Origin: Nitrospirota bacterium
Lineage (GTDB): Bacteria; Nitrospirota; Thermodesulfovibrionia; Thermodesulfovibrionales; JdFR-88
Assembly: GCA_021789935.1 (NCBI GenBank)
Contig: JAJYIR010000014.1
Span: 1-38,339, forward strand
Direction: 5' to 3'
DNA length: 38,339 nucleotides
Numbering within the stretch: the stretch's first letter is position 1; each line of letters begins with the position of its first letter. Under the pieces are notes generated by a model. The model searched no databases. It was not told the DNA's origin and worked only from the letters and a program-made list of their open reading frames with translations. The position numbers and the translations under genes were made by a program. Positions 1 through 7,988 of the stretch are shown here, piece after piece.

Positions 1-38
1 CAGTATTCGCGTCGTTCAATGTGGTCTGTTTTCCCCAT
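1..38 (-). CDS. N-terminus of an unidentified protein, cut by the left edge
   Basis: On the minus strand an ATG (36-38) follows a strong Shine-Dalgarno (GGAGGAG on the minus strand, about 45-51) at good spacing. The readable start is MGKTDHIERREY and then runs off the window. Twelve residues are too few to identify a family; the charged ERREY stretch resembles the start of many small cytosolic domains, PilZ among them, but this is only a resemblance. The gene is supported mainly by its ribosome-binding site and start codon. Confidence 0.35.
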   Translation of the reverse strand, partial: MGKTDHIERREY

Positions 39-326
39 GCCGTTTCTCCTCCTGTTTCGTTATTCAGAAGTAGGATGGCACGGCTGGGCACTTCAGCGGA
101 AGATGGGGTTTCTTAAACGCTTACAAAAGAAGAGCACCAAATACCATTCAAAACACTCTGTCCGAAATGATCAGGTCTAGCGCAGATTTCAGGATATAAC
201 TTGAGCCCCGAAAGGAAATACCGTTTTTGAAGGTTAGAACTCAGAATCGGGCCTCAGCCGTCAAAAGCGTTTCTTTCCGGAAGAAACTTACACCTGCGCC
301 GGGGCTTTTACAGAAAAACAGGAATG
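39..326. other. Intergenic stretch with a long-range inverted repeat, no gene recognised
   Basis: No convincing coding frame. Two inverted repeats are visible. AGCCCCG at 204-210 pairs with CGGGGCT at 300-306, enclosing about 90 nt. Inside it is a compact hairpin, GTTTCTT (269-275) with AAGAAAC (281-287). A short T stretch follows the outer repeat at 306-309. This could be a structured leader or a terminator of an unseen transcript; no known riboswitch consensus was recognised. Confidence 0.3.
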
Positions 327-407
327 ATCAACAACCTCTGTTATCTTCCCTTCAGAAGCTTCTCCACTGTCGGGAACTGGCTTGAATCGGTATGGGGCAA
401 GAAGTGC
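327..407. repeat. Upstream copy of an ~81-bp direct repeat (remnant of the RACo-like gene 3' end)
   Basis: This segment matches 1780-1860 with roughly 7 mismatches in 81 positions and no gap. The 1780-1860 copy is the last 21-22 codons plus stop and about 14 downstream bases of the RACo-like gene. Read on the minus strand, the copy here still encodes a tail ending [17 protein letters not shown] and a stop (Glu to Lys versus the functional copy). Homology ends abruptly at 407. The PEP-CTERM gene and its promoter lie between the two copies. Confidence 0.9.
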
Positions 408-694
408 ATAAATAGGACAGCGACGAATGGCGCTAGTTTAGCAGTTATTAACGGCAAAAAAGCCGAACATTATGCCGCCTATTTTTTCATGCCCCCCGTC
501 TTGTTTTTCATATTGAAATATTCAGAGTATCTCATATGAAGTGTATTGAACGGTCTTGGCAAGAGAATCCGGTTTCCAACTGAATCCAGCGCCCTTGCCA
601 GCTTGCACCTTCAAACCGTGCCCTTTTTCAGTTTCCGGAAAATGTCGCCTTTTTTAACGGTTTGTCGGAAATTTTTACTTCCAGATCTAATTAT

Positions 695-730
695 AATGAG
701 TTATTATTTTAAAAAAACAATGAGTTATTA
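695..730 (+). repeat. 12-bp direct repeat upstream of the sigma-54 promoter, possible activator site
   Basis: AATGAGTTATTA occurs at 695-706 and again at 719-730, 24 bp start to start, close to two helical turns. The pair lies just upstream of the -24/-12 element of the PEP-CTERM gene. It could bind a sigma-54 enhancer-binding protein, although such sites are usually further upstream. Part of the second copy (GAGTT, 722-726) can pair with AACTC at 736-740. Confidence 0.35.
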
Positions 731-742
731 AAAACAACTCGA

Positions 743-757
743 TGGCATAAAAAATGC
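743..757 (+). promoter_or_regulatory. Sigma-54 (-24/-12) promoter of the PEP-CTERM gene
   Basis: TGGCAT, six A residues and TGC give the invariant GG (744-745) and GC (756-757) at the exact sigma-54 spacing, with most flanking consensus positions matched. The predicted start is near 769, giving a leader of about 48 nt. RpoN-dependent control of PEP-CTERM genes is known in exopolysaccharide/exosortase systems of floc-forming bacteria, so the element fits the gene it precedes. Confidence 0.7.
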
Positions 758-816
758 TTCCATAAAGTTGAATTGCTAAAAATTTTACCAAAGGAAAACT
801 AGCGGGGACTAAAAAA

Positions 817-1752
817 ATGAAAAGATTTTATGCGGCAATCGTTGCGGTATTGTTTTGTTTTTCTATCAAGGCGGCCGTAGCTTATGCCACTATATCCTGT
901 TATGAGTTTGCCGGCGCGTCTAGCAGCACTTCGTGCGGCAAAACAAAAACTTACAGCGGAGGCGATTCCTCATGGTCCGCAACATCTTCCGCTTGGTCGA
1001 ATACAGATTTGGGCGTAAATCACATTTACGGCACTGCAGGCGCATTTGTGGTGGAAAATAATGATACATTCCTTAACAGTTACGGTGCCTCTGCAAAGGC
1101 GGAGAGCAAATGGGACGATGCTATAACCATTACTTCCAATAGTCTTGCCAAGAACACCCCGGTTGACATTCAGACCACATTTTATCTCGATGCTTTGGCA
1201 GACAGTTCCAGTCAGGGCGAGTGGGAGGGGGGCGGTTGGAGTGAGGGGGCCAACGTCGAGGTAGCCGGATATGTAGCCTCAGCTCCGTCACAGCCCGGAT
1301 GGGCAGGGCCGTATTCTGAAGATTGGGATTCGTCAAGTGAAGATGTCTTTGAAGCTTATAATGATGCTATAACGATTGGATATTCTGGAAATCCTGCAAC
1401 TTCATTGATCATTAATTCAATTGGATATGTAGGCGAAACTAGTGATATCGGGGTCGACTTAAGTGGAGAGGCCGATGCCTCTGCTGGCTGGTATATTAAT
1501 CCATACACCGGGGCCACCTTATTCGATTCATCCTCAAACGCCACAATTGATGCAAGCGACACGGCCCTCTATGGAATTAATATACTGACTCCCGGAGCTT
1601 CTTACACAAGCGGCAGCGGCTTTGTCTATCCCACGAATGCCGTTAACACCCCCGAGCCTTCGACGCTACCTCTCCTCGGTGCAGGGATAATGGCATTAGC
1701 GGCTTTGAGGGGCATTGGAGTTGGGAAAAAAGCGGACCGCCTTCTGAGATAA
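817..1752 (+). CDS. PEP-CTERM sorting domain protein, secreted
   Basis: A 311-residue exported protein. Residues 1-24 form a signal peptide (MKRF basic start, hydrophobic core, AVAYA cleavage region). The body is rich in Ser, Gly, Ala, Asp and Trp, with no recognised catalytic domain and a Cys pair at the mature N-terminus. The last ~35 residues are a PEP-CTERM signal: NTPEPSTLPLLGAG, a hydrophobic helix, then a basic tail. Proteins with this tail are processed by an exosortase, usually together with exopolysaccharide production; no exosortase or EPS gene lies in the window. A sigma-54 promoter precedes it. The gene and its upstream region look more AT-rich than neighbouring genes and are bracketed by a direct repeat, so it may be an acquired cassette. 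The specific function is unknown. Confidence 0.88.
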   Translation: MKRFYAAIVAVLFCFSIKAAVAYATISCYEFAGASSSTSCGKTKTYSGGDSSWSATSSAWSNTDLGVNHIYGTAGAFVVENNDTFLNSYGASAKAESKWDDAITITSNSLAKNTPVDIQTTFYLDALADSSSQGEWEGGGWSEGANVEVAGYVASAPSQPGWAGPYSEDWDSSSEDVFEAYNDAITIGYSGNPATSLIINSIGYVGETSDIGVDLSGEADASAGWYINPYTGATLFDSSSNATIDASDTALYGINILTPGASYTSGSGFVYPTNAVNTPEPSTLPLLGAGIMALAALRGIGVGKKADRLLR

Positions 1753-1779
1753 TAGACTGCGAAAATATTAGCTTGCCTT

Positions 1780-1860
1780 ACCAACAAGCCCTGTTATCTT
1801 CCTTCCAGAAGCTTCTCCACTGTCGGGAACTGGCTTGAATCGGTATGGGGCAGGAAGAGC
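1780..1860. repeat. Downstream copy of the ~81-bp direct repeat (true RACo-like gene 3' end)
   Basis: This is the functional member of the repeat pair with 327-407. It covers the minus-strand C-terminal codons of the RACo-like gene, its TAA stop at 1794-1796, and the bases just beyond. The offset between the copies is 1453 bp, the size of the PEP-CTERM unit. Confidence 0.9.
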
Positions 1861-3749
1861 GCGGACATGTACTCCTCCATAAACCCGGAGGAGACCGAAA
1901 GCTCCAGGTATGTCATCCTGGAGGCTATTTCTTCGGCCTCTCTCAAAAACCCTTCGGACACAAGACCCAAATAGGCCCCGGTGATTGAAGTGTTTCCAAG
2001 GAAAACGAATTTCTCGCGGGGCATATCAGGAAGCATCCCAAGAATGATTGCCTTCTCCACGTTAAGATAATTTCCGAACCCGCCCGCGATGTAAACCTTT
2101 CCTATCGCGGAGAGATCAAGGCCCACCTCTTTTATCAATGCGGAGACCCCGGCATATATAGCGGCCTTTGCGCGCAGGATGTTTTCAATGTCCACCTCAG
2201 CGAGGGTCACATCTCCGGCAGCGCCCTCCGAGAGCACGAACTCCGGCCCCCAGTCCCCCCTGCGTATGCTTCCCGCGCCCTTGCGGTCCGGCTCCGGATG
2301 GGGAGTGAACTTTCCCTTCCTGTCGATAATGCCTTTAAGGAACAGCTCCGATATCGCGTCTATCATCCCGGAGCCGCAAATGCCCCTGGGAGAGGCCGCC
2401 CTCGAATTATTGCCTATAACTCCTATCTCCACGCCCAGGCCGGGCGTTATCTTTACGGATTCTATCGCGCCTTCCGTGGCCCTCATGCCATGAAGTATGC
2501 CGCTGCCCTCAAAGCACGGGCCGGCGGAGCATGCGGCGGTCATGAGCCATTCGTCGTTGCCCACTGCCACCTCTCCGTTCGTGCCTATGTCCATAAAAAG
2601 GGCAATCTCCTTTTTCCTGGTCATGCCGGAGGCCAGGACGCCCGAGACTATGTCCCCGCCCACATAGCTTGCGATGCACGGCATCGTGTAAACGGCCCCG
2701 GAGCGGTTCACGCTGAGCCCCGCCTCACCTCCTTTTAAAAGCGGAAAATAGCTCACCGTGGGCACATAGGGCTCCTCCCTTATGGAGCCCGGCGGAAGGC
2801 CCCAGAACAGATGGCTCATGGTAGTGTTCCCGCTTAAGACCACAAATTCAATGCCGTCTGTCTTTATCCCGTGCCTCTGTGCCGTCGCGTTTATGAGGCC
2901 GTTTATGTCCTCAAGCACGGTCTGCCTCAGCTCACCCAGCCCGCCGCCCTCGGTGGCATGGACTATCCTGGTGATGACGTCGTCCCCATGGCGTATCTGG
3001 GAATTGTACGTAGAGCCCGCGTCCACGAGCTTCCCGGTCTCAAGCTCCACCAGGTAAACGACTATTGTGGTAGTGCCTATGTCCACGGCAACCCCAAACT
3101 TTTTGTTTTGTCCTTCACCCTCAACAGGCCTGAGAGAAATCGCGAAACCGCCCGCATGGCGGAGGCCGGCCTGCCAGTTTGAGGCCCTTAGAGCCTCTCC
3201 CATCCCGGCAAGGAAATCCCTGGAGAAATTGAGGTCTTTCAGGCCCAGCGGGTCCAGGACAAGCTTCAGGCGGTCAAGATCGCTCGTGTGGTCGCCTATT
3301 GAGGGAGGCACGATGTCCACCCGCACCTGGTTTACCGCGGGCTCTATTTTGCTGCCCATCGAGGAGACAAGACCAAGCAGGTCTTGCGCGCGGGAGACGG
3401 CTATCTTGTCTCCAACCACTATCCTGGAGCTTTCAGGTATATCTATAAAGATGTCCGCCTGCGAATCCCCGGAGGCAAATGTCTGGCAGGCCAGTGCCAC
3501 GCCGGAGCTGCGCTCCTCAACGGTGAGCTTTGTGGAACCCGTTATGCGGACATGCCCTTCGGCAATTTTTATCTTGCATTTCCCGCAGGTGCCTTTTCCT
3601 CCGCAGGACGCGGTCAGGAATATTTCTGCGCCTTTCAGGGCGTCAAGGATGCTTTGCCCTTCCTTAAAAGGGATTTTTTCATTTTCGGGACCGCCCTTTA
3701 TGCGGAGGTTCATCAGGGTCAGGGGCCTTTTATACGGTTTTTGTGCCAC
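1794..3749 (-). CDS. Ferredoxin/ASKHA-domain protein, RACo-like corrinoid activator (DUF4445 family)
   Basis: A 651-residue protein. Residues ~14-110 are a 2Fe-2S ferredoxin domain with cluster ligands C49-x5-C55-x2-C58-x29-C88. A linker follows, then an ASKHA ATPase domain with the phosphate-binding VDIGTTT at ~222-228, a second block FMDIGTNGE and [10 protein letters not shown] near the C-terminus. RACo proteins reductively reactivate the Co(II) form of corrinoid proteins, for example the CODH/ACS corrinoid protein or methyltransferases. No corrinoid protein or methyltransferase is nearby, so the partner is unknown. The GTG start overlaps the purQ end by 20 nt; an ATG 12 codons in (3713) would place the start beyond purQ and just before the ferredoxin fold. 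No clear SD for either. Probably cotranscribed with purQ. Confidence 0.87.
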   Translation of the reverse strand: MAQKPYKRPLTLMNLRIKGGPENEKIPFKEGQSILDALKGAEIFLTASCGGKGTCGKCKIKIAEGHVRITGSTKLTVEERSSGVALACQTFASGDSQADIFIDIPESSRIVVGDKIAVSRAQDLLGLVSSMGSKIEPAVNQVRVDIVPPSIGDHTSDLDRLKLVLDPLGLKDLNFSRDFLAGMGEALRASNWQAGLRHAGGFAISLRPVEGEGQNKKFGVAVDIGTTTIVVYLVELETGKLVDAGSTYNSQIRHGDDVITRIVHATEGGGLGELRQTVLEDINGLINATAQRHGIKTDGIEFVVLSGNTTMSHLFWGLPPGSIREEPYVPTVSYFPLLKGGEAGLSVNRSGAVYTMPCIASYVGGDIVSGVLASGMTRKKEIALFMDIGTNGEVAVGNDEWLMTAACSAGPCFEGSGILHGMRATEGAIESVKITPGLGVEIGVIGNNSRAASPRGICGSGMIDAISELFLKGIIDRKGKFTPHPEPDRKGAGSIRRGDWGPEFVLSEGAAGDVTLAEVDIENILRAKAAIYAGVSALIKEVGLDLSAIGKVYIAGGFGNYLNVEKAIILGMLPDMPREKFVFLGNTSITGAYLGLVSEGFLREAEEIASRMTYLELSVSSGFMEEYMSALFLPHTDSSQFPTVEKLLEGR

Positions 3750-4446
3750 TCAGGAAAGAGAGGATGGATTCAAAAAGCAGCTTGCCGTCCGTGTTGCCAA
3801 GGACCGCCTCGGCACAGCGTTCAGGGTGGGGCATCATTCCAAGCACATTTCCCTGCCGGTTTATAATGCCGGCTATGTTTTCAACGGAACCGTTGGGGTT
3901 GGCCTCAGGCGTTATCCGGCCTTCGGCCGTCGAGTATCTGAAGACTATCTGGCCGTTTTCCTTCAGGGCACTTAGCCCCTCCGGGTTTATGAAATAGTTT
4001 CCCTCCGCGTGCGCTATGGGCAATCTGAGCACCTGCCCCTTTCGAAGCGCATTTGTAAAGGGTGTTTCCCCGGGGGGTTTTTCAAGGGAGACCTCCAGGT
4101 GCACGTCTTTGCATATGAATTTAAGCCCGCGATTTCTAAGCAGCGCCCCTGGAAGCAGGCCGGCCTCCACAAGTATCTGGAAACCGTTGCAGATGCCCAT
4201 GACAGGGCCCCCGGCGCCGGCGAACCTCTGCACCGCGCCCATCACCGGGGAAAGGCGGGCCAGGGCCCCCGTGCGCAGGTAATCCCCATAGGAAAATCCG
4301 CCGGGAAGGACCACCGCCTCCGTCCCTTCAGGGATTTTGTCTTCCTTATGCCATATGAACCTGGCAGGCACACCCATGACATGCTTGAAGACATGGTAGC
4401 AGTCATGGTCGCAGTTGCTGCCGGGGAATACGACAATACCGATCAT
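3730..4446 (-). CDS. purQ: Phosphoribosylformylglycinamidine synthase subunit PurQ (glutamine amidotransferase)
   Basis: Class I glutamine amidotransferase that supplies ammonia to PurL (FGAM synthase) in purine synthesis. From the ATG at 4444-4446 it is 238 residues, beginning [12 protein letters not shown], the family signature. The nucleophile is C86 in GICNGFQ; the catalytic His and Glu lie in HPERCAE near the C-terminus, and HAEG is also conserved. An upstream in-frame ATG at 4489-4491 would add 15 residues but would start upstream of the predicted promoter. The -10 (TACAAT) ends 8 nt before the ATG and there is no SD, so the mRNA may be leaderless. No purL or purS is in the window. It overlaps the RACo-like gene. 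Confidence 0.95.
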   Translation of the reverse strand: MIGIVVFPGSNCDHDCYHVFKHVMGVPARFIWHKEDKIPEGTEAVVLPGGFSYGDYLRTGALARLSPVMGAVQRFAGAGGPVMGICNGFQILVEAGLLPGALLRNRGLKFICKDVHLEVSLEKPPGETPFTNALRKGQVLRLPIAHAEGNYFINPEGLSALKENGQIVFRYSTAEGRITPEANPNGSVENIAGIINRQGNVLGMMPHPERCAEAVLGNTDGKLLFESILSFLSGTKTV

Positions 4447-4454
4447 TGTTATAT

Positions 4455-4484
4455 ATTGTAATCCACGGATGGACTTTTTTTCAA
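4455..4484 (-). promoter_or_regulatory. Promoter of purQ, leaderless type
   Basis: On the minus strand: TTGAAA (4484-4479), an 18-nt spacer, TACAAT (4460-4455), then 8 nt to the purQ ATG (4446). Both hexamers match 5 of 6 sigma-70 consensus positions. Transcription would start at or within about 2 nt of the start codon. Confidence 0.5.
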
Positions 4485-4510
4485 AAGGCAAAAAATGGGA
4501 AAAAAGGAAG

Positions 4511-4540
4511 TTGCCTGGGGTTCACTGAATCAACTAGAAT
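4511..4540 (+). promoter_or_regulatory. Possible promoter of the GlcD-type oxidase gene
   Basis: TTGCCT (4511-4516), 18-nt spacer, TAGAAT (4535-4540). The -10 matches 5 of 6 positions, the -35 is weaker. It would give a leader of about 45 nt that is A-rich and lacks an SD before the ATG at 4594. It is divergent from the purQ promoter in the same 147-bp gap. Confidence 0.35.
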
Positions 4541-4593
4541 TGTATGTCTATATGAATATGCTTTAAAAGACAAATAAAAAACCAAAAGAAAAA

Positions 4594-5940
4594 ATGCCAA
4601 AACCCATTCACCTGGACATAGAACGCTATTCAACCGCGCCCGAAGACCTGTTTGCCTACGGTTTTGACGCTTCGGGGCTTGAGGGGGCCCCGGCGGCGGT
4701 GGCCTGGCCCCGGAACACCGAAGAGGTGATAAAGGTAATGCGCCATGCCTTTGAAAACGAAATTGCGGTTGTCCCCAGGGGGGCCGGAAGCGGCATGACA
4801 GGCGGGGCGGTGCCCTCCAAAGGCGCCATAATCCTCAGTTTCGAGCGCATGAACAGGATACTGGAAGTGGACGACGTAAACCTGAACGTCCTTGTGGAGC
4901 CCGGAGTGGTGAACGGAAGGCTCCAGAGAGAGCTTGAGGGCTATGGGCTGTTCTATCCCCCCGATCCGGCGAGCCTGGAGTTTTGCACATTAGGGGGCAA
5001 CGTGGCGGAAAACGCAGGGGGGCCGCGCGCCCTTAAATATGGCGTTACCAAAGACTATGTGCTTCAGCTGGAAGCGGTCCTTTGCGGAGGGGAGCTCATC
5101 ACTGTGGGGGTGCAAACCCCAAAAGGGGTAGTGGGCTATGATCTGGCAAGGCTGCTGACAGGCTCAGAGGGGACGCTTGCGGCCATAACCAAAATCCGCC
5201 TGAAGGTGCTTCCGCTTCCCGAGGACGTCCTTACCCTGCTTGCCGTATTCGGGGACGCTGCCAGTGCGGGCGAAGCGGTGTCCCGCGTCATTGCCGCAAA
5301 GATAATCCCCCGGACGCTTGAGATAATGGACAAGGACTCCATGATTGCCGTCGAGGGCTGGAGCCCGGTAGGCCTGCCCGTGCAGGCCGGGGCCCTGCTG
5401 CTTATTGAGCTTGACGGCCACCCCGCGGCCATAAAGGAAGAGGCGGAACGGACCATCGGGATATGCGAAAAACTGGGCTCCGAGGTAACAATGGCCGAGG
5501 ACGAAGACGCACGCAGCGCGCTCTGGAAGGCAAGGCGGGGTGTTTCACCCGCCCTTTATCATCTGTGCCCGCATAAAATAAGCGAGGACATCGTGGTGCC
5601 CAGAAGCAGCATAGCCCGGATGCTTTCGGAACTCAAGGCCCTGGCGCAGAGGACATCCGTCCCGATAGCCTCTTTTGGCCACGCCGGGGACGGCAACCTG
5701 CATGTAAATCTGTTGCCTCCCGTGAAAAGGGACGTCACCCCCATACTTAAAGAGATGTTCGAAAAAGTCCTGGAGCTTGGCGGCACCATCTCCGGAGAAC
5801 ACGGCGTGGGGCTGACAAAAAAGCAGTTTATAGGGATGGAGATAAAACCCGCGTCTCTTAAGCTTATGAGGCAGATCAAAAACGTATTCGACCCCAAGGG
5901 GCTTTTAAACCCCGGCAAGGTCTTCCCGGACGCCGAATGA
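4594..5940 (+). CDS. FAD-binding 2-hydroxyacid oxidase/dehydrogenase, GlcD type
   Basis: A 448-residue member of the FAD-binding type 4 (VAO/PCMH) family, like the GlcD subunit of glycolate oxidase and D-lactate dehydrogenases. The N-terminal FAD-binding domain has PRGAGSGMTGG (61-71) and the GGNVAENAGGPRALKYG block. The C-terminal FAD-oxidase domain has FGHAGDGNLHV (~360-370) and SGEHGVGLTKKQF (~399-411). These are the usual motifs for oxidising 2-hydroxyacids such as lactate or glycolate; the exact substrate cannot be read from sequence. Typical length is ~460. No GlcE or GlcF (Fe-S) partner follows, so the electron acceptor is unclear. It is first in a plus-strand run; ccsA begins 34 bp after the stop. 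Confidence 0.9.
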   Translation: MPKPIHLDIERYSTAPEDLFAYGFDASGLEGAPAAVAWPRNTEEVIKVMRHAFENEIAVVPRGAGSGMTGGAVPSKGAIILSFERMNRILEVDDVNLNVLVEPGVVNGRLQRELEGYGLFYPPDPASLEFCTLGGNVAENAGGPRALKYGVTKDYVLQLEAVLCGGELITVGVQTPKGVVGYDLARLLTGSEGTLAAITKIRLKVLPLPEDVLTLLAVFGDAASAGEAVSRVIAAKIIPRTLEIMDKDSMIAVEGWSPVGLPVQAGALLLIELDGHPAAIKEEAERTIGICEKLGSEVTMAEDEDARSALWKARRGVSPALYHLCPHKISEDIVVPRSSIARMLSELKALAQRTSVPIASFGHAGDGNLHVNLLPPVKRDVTPILKEMFEKVLELGGTISGEHGVGLTKKQFIGMEIKPASLKLMRQIKNVFDPKGLLNPGKVFPDAE

Positions 5941-5974
5941 CTGCCTGGCTGCTAGAAAAACGGGCGGGTGGCCG

Positions 5975-6694
5975 ATGAATCTCATATGGCTTGCCTGGGC
6001 GTCAGTCCCCCTTTACCTGGCCGGGCTTTTCAAAAGGCGCCTGCTTTTTGCCGGGGGCCTGGCCCAGGCGGCATATCTGCTGGCAAGAGGCGTAATGCTT
6101 GGCAGGATACCTCTTGTGGGCCCGCACGACACGCTGATATTCCTGGCCGCAAGCCTGGCTGGTTTTTCCTTTTTATTTCATGCCGCCCCGGAGAGGGAAA
6201 AGGCGTTCCGTATATTGATAGGGGCCATGGCCGCTCTCTTCAGTTTTTTTGCCATGTTGGCCCCTCCGTTTGAAGGGGTCCTTCCGCCGGTGCTCAGCAC
6301 CTACTGGTTTGAACTGCACGTGGGGCTTTCTTTTTTCTCGTATGCCTTTTTTGGCATAGGAGCGGCCCTTGGGGCGATCTATCTGCTTAGGCGGGAAGCG
6401 GCGCTTGAAAAGAGCCAGTACCGCTTCATACTCTCGGGCTATCTTCTTTTCAGCGTCGCCATGATAGCGGGAGGTGTCTGGGCATACCTTGCCTGGGGGT
6501 CCTACTGGCTGTGGACCCCGAAGGAGCTCTGGACCTCGATAATCTGGCTCTATTACAGTCTTTACCTGCATCTGCGCCTGCGGCCCGGATGGCACGGCAA
6601 AAATACGGCCCTTGCCGGGGCTATCGGGTTTATCCTGGTATTGTTTACATACCTTGGGGTGGGGCTTCTCATGAAAAGCTCTCACACTTTTTAA
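5975..6694 (+). CDS. ccsA: Cytochrome c maturation protein CcsA (system II haem handling)
   Basis: A 239-residue integral membrane protein with about eight hydrophobic segments. The haem-binding WWD-like motif is WGSYWLWTPKELW at about 173-185, followed by the YYSLYLHLRL helix with a conserved His; another conserved His lies in ELHVGLSFF. In most CcsA/CcmC proteins the motif reads WDPKE; here Asp is Thr. CcsA and ResB (Ccs1) together move haem across the membrane and attach it to CXXCH sites of apocytochromes. The ATG follows a weak GGGTGG SD-like sequence. The resB start codon directly abuts the stop (6692-6694, then ATG at 6695), which implies translational coupling. Confidence 0.88.
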   Translation: MNLIWLAWASVPLYLAGLFKRRLLFAGGLAQAAYLLARGVMLGRIPLVGPHDTLIFLAASLAGFSFLFHAAPEREKAFRILIGAMAALFSFFAMLAPPFEGVLPPVLSTYWFELHVGLSFFSYAFFGIGAALGAIYLLRREAALEKSQYRFILSGYLLFSVAMIAGGVWAYLAWGSYWLWTPKELWTSIIWLYYSLYLHLRLRPGWHGKNTALAGAIGFILVLFTYLGVGLLMKSSHTF

Positions 6695-7447
6695 ATGGAC
6701 CAATTTATCCCGGGAAACAAAAAGGCCCCTGACGGGTCAGCCCCATTCGGTGCAAAAAAGGGTCTCTGGGGTATTTTAATATCCCAGAGACTTGCCGTAT
6801 GGCTTATGGGGCTTGAAATAGCCGCCCTGCTTGCTGGCTCCTTTTTTATGGAGCAAAGCAAGGAAGTGGCGGGCGCCATGAACGGGTCGTTCCCCCTCTA
6901 TCTCTGGATCACAGGGGGCCCGCTTGCGCTCACATGGTGGCTTTGGGCCGCCATATTACTGCTGGCCCTTTTGACCATCAATACCCTCTGCTGCAGCATT
7001 GAATCCATAAAACGCAAAAAGGGCGGCCTCCTTACCCTGCTTGCCCCTCAGATAATACACGCGGGTTTTCTTTTGATACTGGTTGCCCATCTGGCCAGCT
7101 CTCTTGGGGCCTCGAAGCTCACCGGCCAGCTGCCCCAGGGCGCGGCAGCCAGGCTTCCAGGCTTCGATATCTTTATGGACAAGGTGGCGGCTGGCCCAAA
7201 AAAACCTTATGCGCAAGTGGAACTGGTCTCCGGAGGCGCTATCCTTAAGCGGGGGGTCCTTTCCCCGAACCACCCTGTTTTTTTCCGGGGATACGGCATT
7301 TATCTCCAGGGCCTGACAATGGAGCCCTACCCTGCCGCCTATATAGAGGTGAGCCGGGAGCCGGGAGCCACATGGGCCTTTTTTGGAGGTATACTTTTTA
7401 CAGCGGGCACAGTGCTGCTTGTGCTTCTGAAGACGGGACAGGAGTGA
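6695..7447 (+). CDS. resB: ResB-like cytochrome c biogenesis protein
   Basis: A 250-residue membrane protein starting directly after the ccsA stop. Hydrophobic segments lie at about 35-50, 75-100 (WITGGPLALTWWLWAAILLL), 115-135 and near the C-terminus (GGILFTAGTVLLVLLKTG), with a periplasmic domain between the last two. The layout matches the short ResB/Ccs1 form found with CcsA; canonical ResB is often 400 residues or more. It should act with CcsA in haem ligation of c-type cytochromes. Family assignment rests on topology, the SQRLAVWLMGLE N-terminal block and gene context more than on a catalytic motif. Confidence 0.82.
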   Translation: MDQFIPGNKKAPDGSAPFGAKKGLWGILISQRLAVWLMGLEIAALLAGSFFMEQSKEVAGAMNGSFPLYLWITGGPLALTWWLWAAILLLALLTINTLCCSIESIKRKKGGLLTLLAPQIIHAGFLLILVAHLASSLGASKLTGQLPQGAAARLPGFDIFMDKVAAGPKKPYAQVELVSGGAILKRGVLSPNHPVFFRGYGIYLQGLTMEPYPAAYIEVSREPGATWAFFGGILFTAGTVLLVLLKTGQE

Positions 7448-7477
7448 GGGTTTTTTAAAAACTTAAATATCTTGAAA

Positions 7478-7987
7478 ATGGCCATATTTGTTGTGCATGA
7501 ACACCACGCGACGCACCTTCATTATGACTTCAGGCTGGAGATGGAAGGTGTGCTTAAAAGCTGGGCGGTGCCCAAGGGGCCTTCAATGGACCCCGCGGAC
7601 AAAAGGCTTGCGGTGATGGTGGAGGACCATCCCCTTTCATACGGCGGCTGGGAAGGCATAATCCCGGAGGGCCGGTACGGGGCCGGAGAGGTCATCATCT
7701 GGGACACCGGGCAAGCAGAGGTTGAAAAAGGCAGCCCGGAGGAAGGCATCATAGAGTTCACCCTTCACGGCAGAAAACTAAAGGGCAGCTTCGCGCTTGC
7801 CAAAATGAAGGGCGGCAGAACGAAAAACGGCTGGCTCCTGATAAAAAGAAATGACGCATACGCGCACCCGGGCTTTAAGATCGCCCCGGCCCTCACCCCC
7901 GGCAGACTTAAAGAGATCGCCCAAAACCCGCCCTATGGGCCGGATGAAAAAGAACCGCATGGCAAGGGCAAGAAAAGTAAAAGGTGA
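7478..7987 (+). CDS. Stand-alone LigD-type DNA 3'-phosphoesterase domain
   Basis: A protein of about 169 residues equal to the N-terminal 3'-phosphoesterase domain of the bacterial NHEJ ligase LigD. The active-site block HHATHLHYDFRLEMEG supplies the conserved His-x-Asp-x-Arg residues; further matches are SWAVPKGPSMDP, EDHPLSYGGWEGIIPEG, YGAGEVIIWDTG and GWLLIKRND. In LigD this domain trims 3'-phosphates and ribonucleotides from DNA ends. No ligase, polymerase or Ku gene is in the window. A TTG two codons upstream (7472) is an alternative; the ATG at 7478 is preferred. No SD is visible. The stop is one base from the next gene's start, suggesting coupling. Confidence 0.9.
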   Translation: MAIFVVHEHHATHLHYDFRLEMEGVLKSWAVPKGPSMDPADKRLAVMVEDHPLSYGGWEGIIPEGRYGAGEVIIWDTGQAEVEKGSPEEGIIEFTLHGRKLKGSFALAKMKGGRTKNGWLLIKRNDAYAHPGFKIAPALTPGRLKEIAQNPPYGPDEKEPHGKGKKSKR

Positions 7988-7988
7988 A

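Noticed and set aside
204-306. Cyclic-di-GMP or other known riboswitch
   Set aside because: The conserved core sequences of the classes I know are absent and the next gene is too far away.
324-731. Two short open frames on the plus strand before the PEP-CTERM gene
   Set aside because: The first runs antisense through the RACo gene remnant; neither has a ribosome-binding site or protein-like composition.
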